From: Crocinitomix sp.
GTDB taxonomy: Bacteria; Bacteroidota; Bacteroidia; Flavobacteriales_D; Crocinitomicaceae
Direction: 5' to 3'
Assembly: GCA_020849935.1 (NCBI GenBank)
Contig: JADZFJ010000241.1
Location: forward strand, 1-13,117
Length of the DNA stretch: 13,117 nt
Of the stretch, positions 11,654-13,117 are shown piece by piece. Position numbers and translations under genes: made by a program. Every line of letters starts with the position of its first letter. Position 1 is the stretch's first letter. Under the pieces are notes generated by a model. The model did not search any database. It saw only the letters and a program-made list of their open reading frames with translations, and had not been told where the DNA came from.

Positions 11654-13117
11654 ATGATAAGAATAATTACAATTTTAGCAATCTCGTTAATCAGTATTTT
11701 TCAAGGCTTTAGCCAAAATTACATCGATTATAACAGAGATACACGATGGTTTATCGGATTAAATGGCGGTGGCACATGGTCATCCCAAACTGAAATTCCA
11801 TATCGTTTTAGAGCTGGTGCCGGATTTACGTTTGGTAAATCGTTTGGCATGAACGAAGACAAATTCTTTTGTTGGGATTTGCGAGCTCGCTTTTTATACG
11901 CTCAATTTCAAGGGCAAAGCTTAAATCGTTACAACCTCGACAGTAATACAGTAGATGGTTTAGACAACTATAATGCTGGAATTCTTCAAAATTACGGCGA
12001 TTCGTTGGGATATTTTCTTCCTAATTATAGAACCACCGTTTTAAGCGGTTCGTTAGAATTGGTGTTAAATACCAATCGTTTAAGACAACGAACTGGCGTA
12101 AATTTATGGGCGTTTGGGGGTATTGGCATCAAAGGATACCACACCGCTACGGATTTATTGAATAATGATGAATTCAACGATCCTATCTATGATTACGATG
12201 CATTACCAAGCGGAAGTTCAGCAAAAGACATTCTTGATTTTCAAGATGGCGATTATGAAACCGATTTAGTAGGTGATGCATTTAGTTACGATGTCGATTG
12301 GGCGCCAAGTTTTGGTTTTGGAATTAGCAAACAAGTTCATCCTGCCGTTGCAATTGGACTTGAGCATAAAATGACGTGGACAAGAGCGAACCTTTTTGAT
12401 GGAATGCCAAATAATATTGATGGTACTACTTCTGGTTTAAACGATATCTACCATTATACTGCACTTACTTTTAAATTTCATTTATTCAATGGCAGCAGAA
12501 CTACCACAACTACCGACGACACGGACGATCAAGTAAATGTAGATGATTTTGATACCAACGACAATCCTCCAATTATCGACCAACCTGCGGCTAAAAAGAA
12601 ACCAGTGGTTGATATTTATGATCCAAATACAAGTCCTTACACGACTACACAAAACACGTTTACCATAAAAGCAAATATCTATTATGTTGAAAACAAAGCA
12701 AGTGTAACGTTTAAACAAGATGGAAATATCAATTCAAACTTTATCTATAATCCAACCACGGATCAATTTGAAAGTTCAGTTGTATTGCATCCTGGTCAAA
12801 ATTTATTCGAAATAACAGGGGTAAATGAGTCAGGATCTGATTATGAATCAGTGATTATTATCTACCAAAAAGATATGCAACAATCAAATCCTCCGATTGT
12901 TACGATTACCAATCCTCCTTACTCACCTTATCCAGTAAATTCAAGTGTGTTTGGGTTAGTGTCAACAGTCTTAAATGTGGACACAAAAGCACAAATTCAC
13001 GTGTATTTGAATGGGGTTAATTTAACTTCATTTAATTATGACAACGGAGCAAAAGTAGTCAACGCTTCATTGAATTTAATTGAAGGAACAAACACGGTAA
13101 CGGTAACTGCTACCAAC
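11654..13117 (+). CDS. Outer-membrane barrel-like protein with Ig-like repeats, C-terminus off window
   Basis: The frame is open from ATG (11654-11656) to the right edge, giving 488 residues. It has a signal peptide (MIRIITILAISLISIFQGFSQ) and then a beta-rich segment to about residue 280 with alternating strands (WFIGLNGGGTW, FRAGAGFTFGKSF, WDLRARFLYAQFQ, LSGSLELVLN, VNLWAFGGIGIKGY, APSFGFGISKQVHPAVAIGLEHKM, YTALTFKFHLF), typical of a small outer-membrane barrel. An acidic, threonine-rich linker (about 282-316, TTTTTDDTDD) leads to two repeat units of about 75-95 residues that begin PVVDIYDP (about 317) and NPPIVTITNPP (about 412) and share G-x-N-x-[FV] strands (GQNLFEITGVNESG, GTNTVTVTATN). 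These look like Ig-like or bacterial surface repeats. Further domains may lie outside the window. Family not assigned. Confidence 0.8.
   Translation, partial: MIRIITILAISLISIFQGFSQNYIDYNRDTRWFIGLNGGGTWSSQTEIPYRFRAGAGFTFGKSFGMNEDKFFCWDLRARFLYAQFQGQSLNRYNLDSNTVDGLDNYNAGILQNYGDSLGYFLPNYRTTVLSGSLELVLNTNRLRQRTGVNLWAFGGIGIKGYHTATDLLNNDEFNDPIYDYDALPSGSSAKDILDFQDGDYETDLVGDAFSYDVDWAPSFGFGISKQVHPAVAIGLEHKMTWTRANLFDGMPNNIDGTTSGLNDIYHYTALTFKFHLFNGSRTTTTTDDTDDQVNVDDFDTNDNPPIIDQPAAKKKPVVDIYDPNTSPYTTTQNTFTIKANIYYVENKASVTFKQDGNINSNFIYNPTTDQFESSVVLHPGQNLFEITGVNESGSDYESVIIIYQKDMQQSNPPIVTITNPPYSPYPVNSSVFGLVSTVLNVDTKAQIHVYLNGVNLTSFNYDNGAKVVNASLNLIEGTNTVTVTATN

Overview
The window is AT-rich DNA that looks like a member of the Bacteroidota, most likely order Flavobacteriales. 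The evidence is a type IX secretion (T9SS) C-terminal sorting domain on a secreted propeller protein, several promoter -7 boxes of the form TAnnTTTG, weak Shine-Dalgarno sites, tRNA genes without an encoded CCA, and many secreted proteins with short signal peptides. Genus cannot be fixed from the sequence alone.

Left part (1-1960): a minus-strand envelope protein cut by the window edge, then a minus-strand DUF4252-like secreted protein. Next is a repeat-rich tract holding a small plus-strand gene for a 52-residue peptide. The peptide has an N-terminal half like the GG leaders of Bacteroidota ribosomal peptides and a very glycine-rich tail. A REP/BIME-like non-coding element follows. A 50-bp direct repeat with an apparently covarying hairpin brackets peptide gene and REP element.

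Middle part (1961-6647): a T9SS-exported five-bladed propeller, probably a glycosidase-like protein, then a tandem array of about 207-bp units. Each unit carries a copy of the 3' tail and terminator of the intact tRNA-Ser(GGA) at the right end of the array. After the tRNA comes a tightly overlapping plus-strand operon of four secreted proteins: two paralogous small proteins with an identical C-x-D-P-G-R-x-x-C pair, a 402-residue predicted propeller-like protein, and a thioredoxin-fold-like protein with a CTEC motif. This operon is the best candidate for an undescribed system.

Right part (6651-11213): a housekeeping minus-strand block read in the order tRNA-Leu(UAG), trigger factor (tig), clpP, clpX and a 2-oxoglutarate/Fe(II) oxygenase. 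Trigger factor folds nascent chains, and ClpX and ClpP unfold and degrade proteins. The oxygenase starts 2 bases after the clpX stop and is probably co-transcribed with it. The window ends (11654-13117) in a plus-strand outer-membrane-like protein with Ig-like repeats, cut by the right edge.
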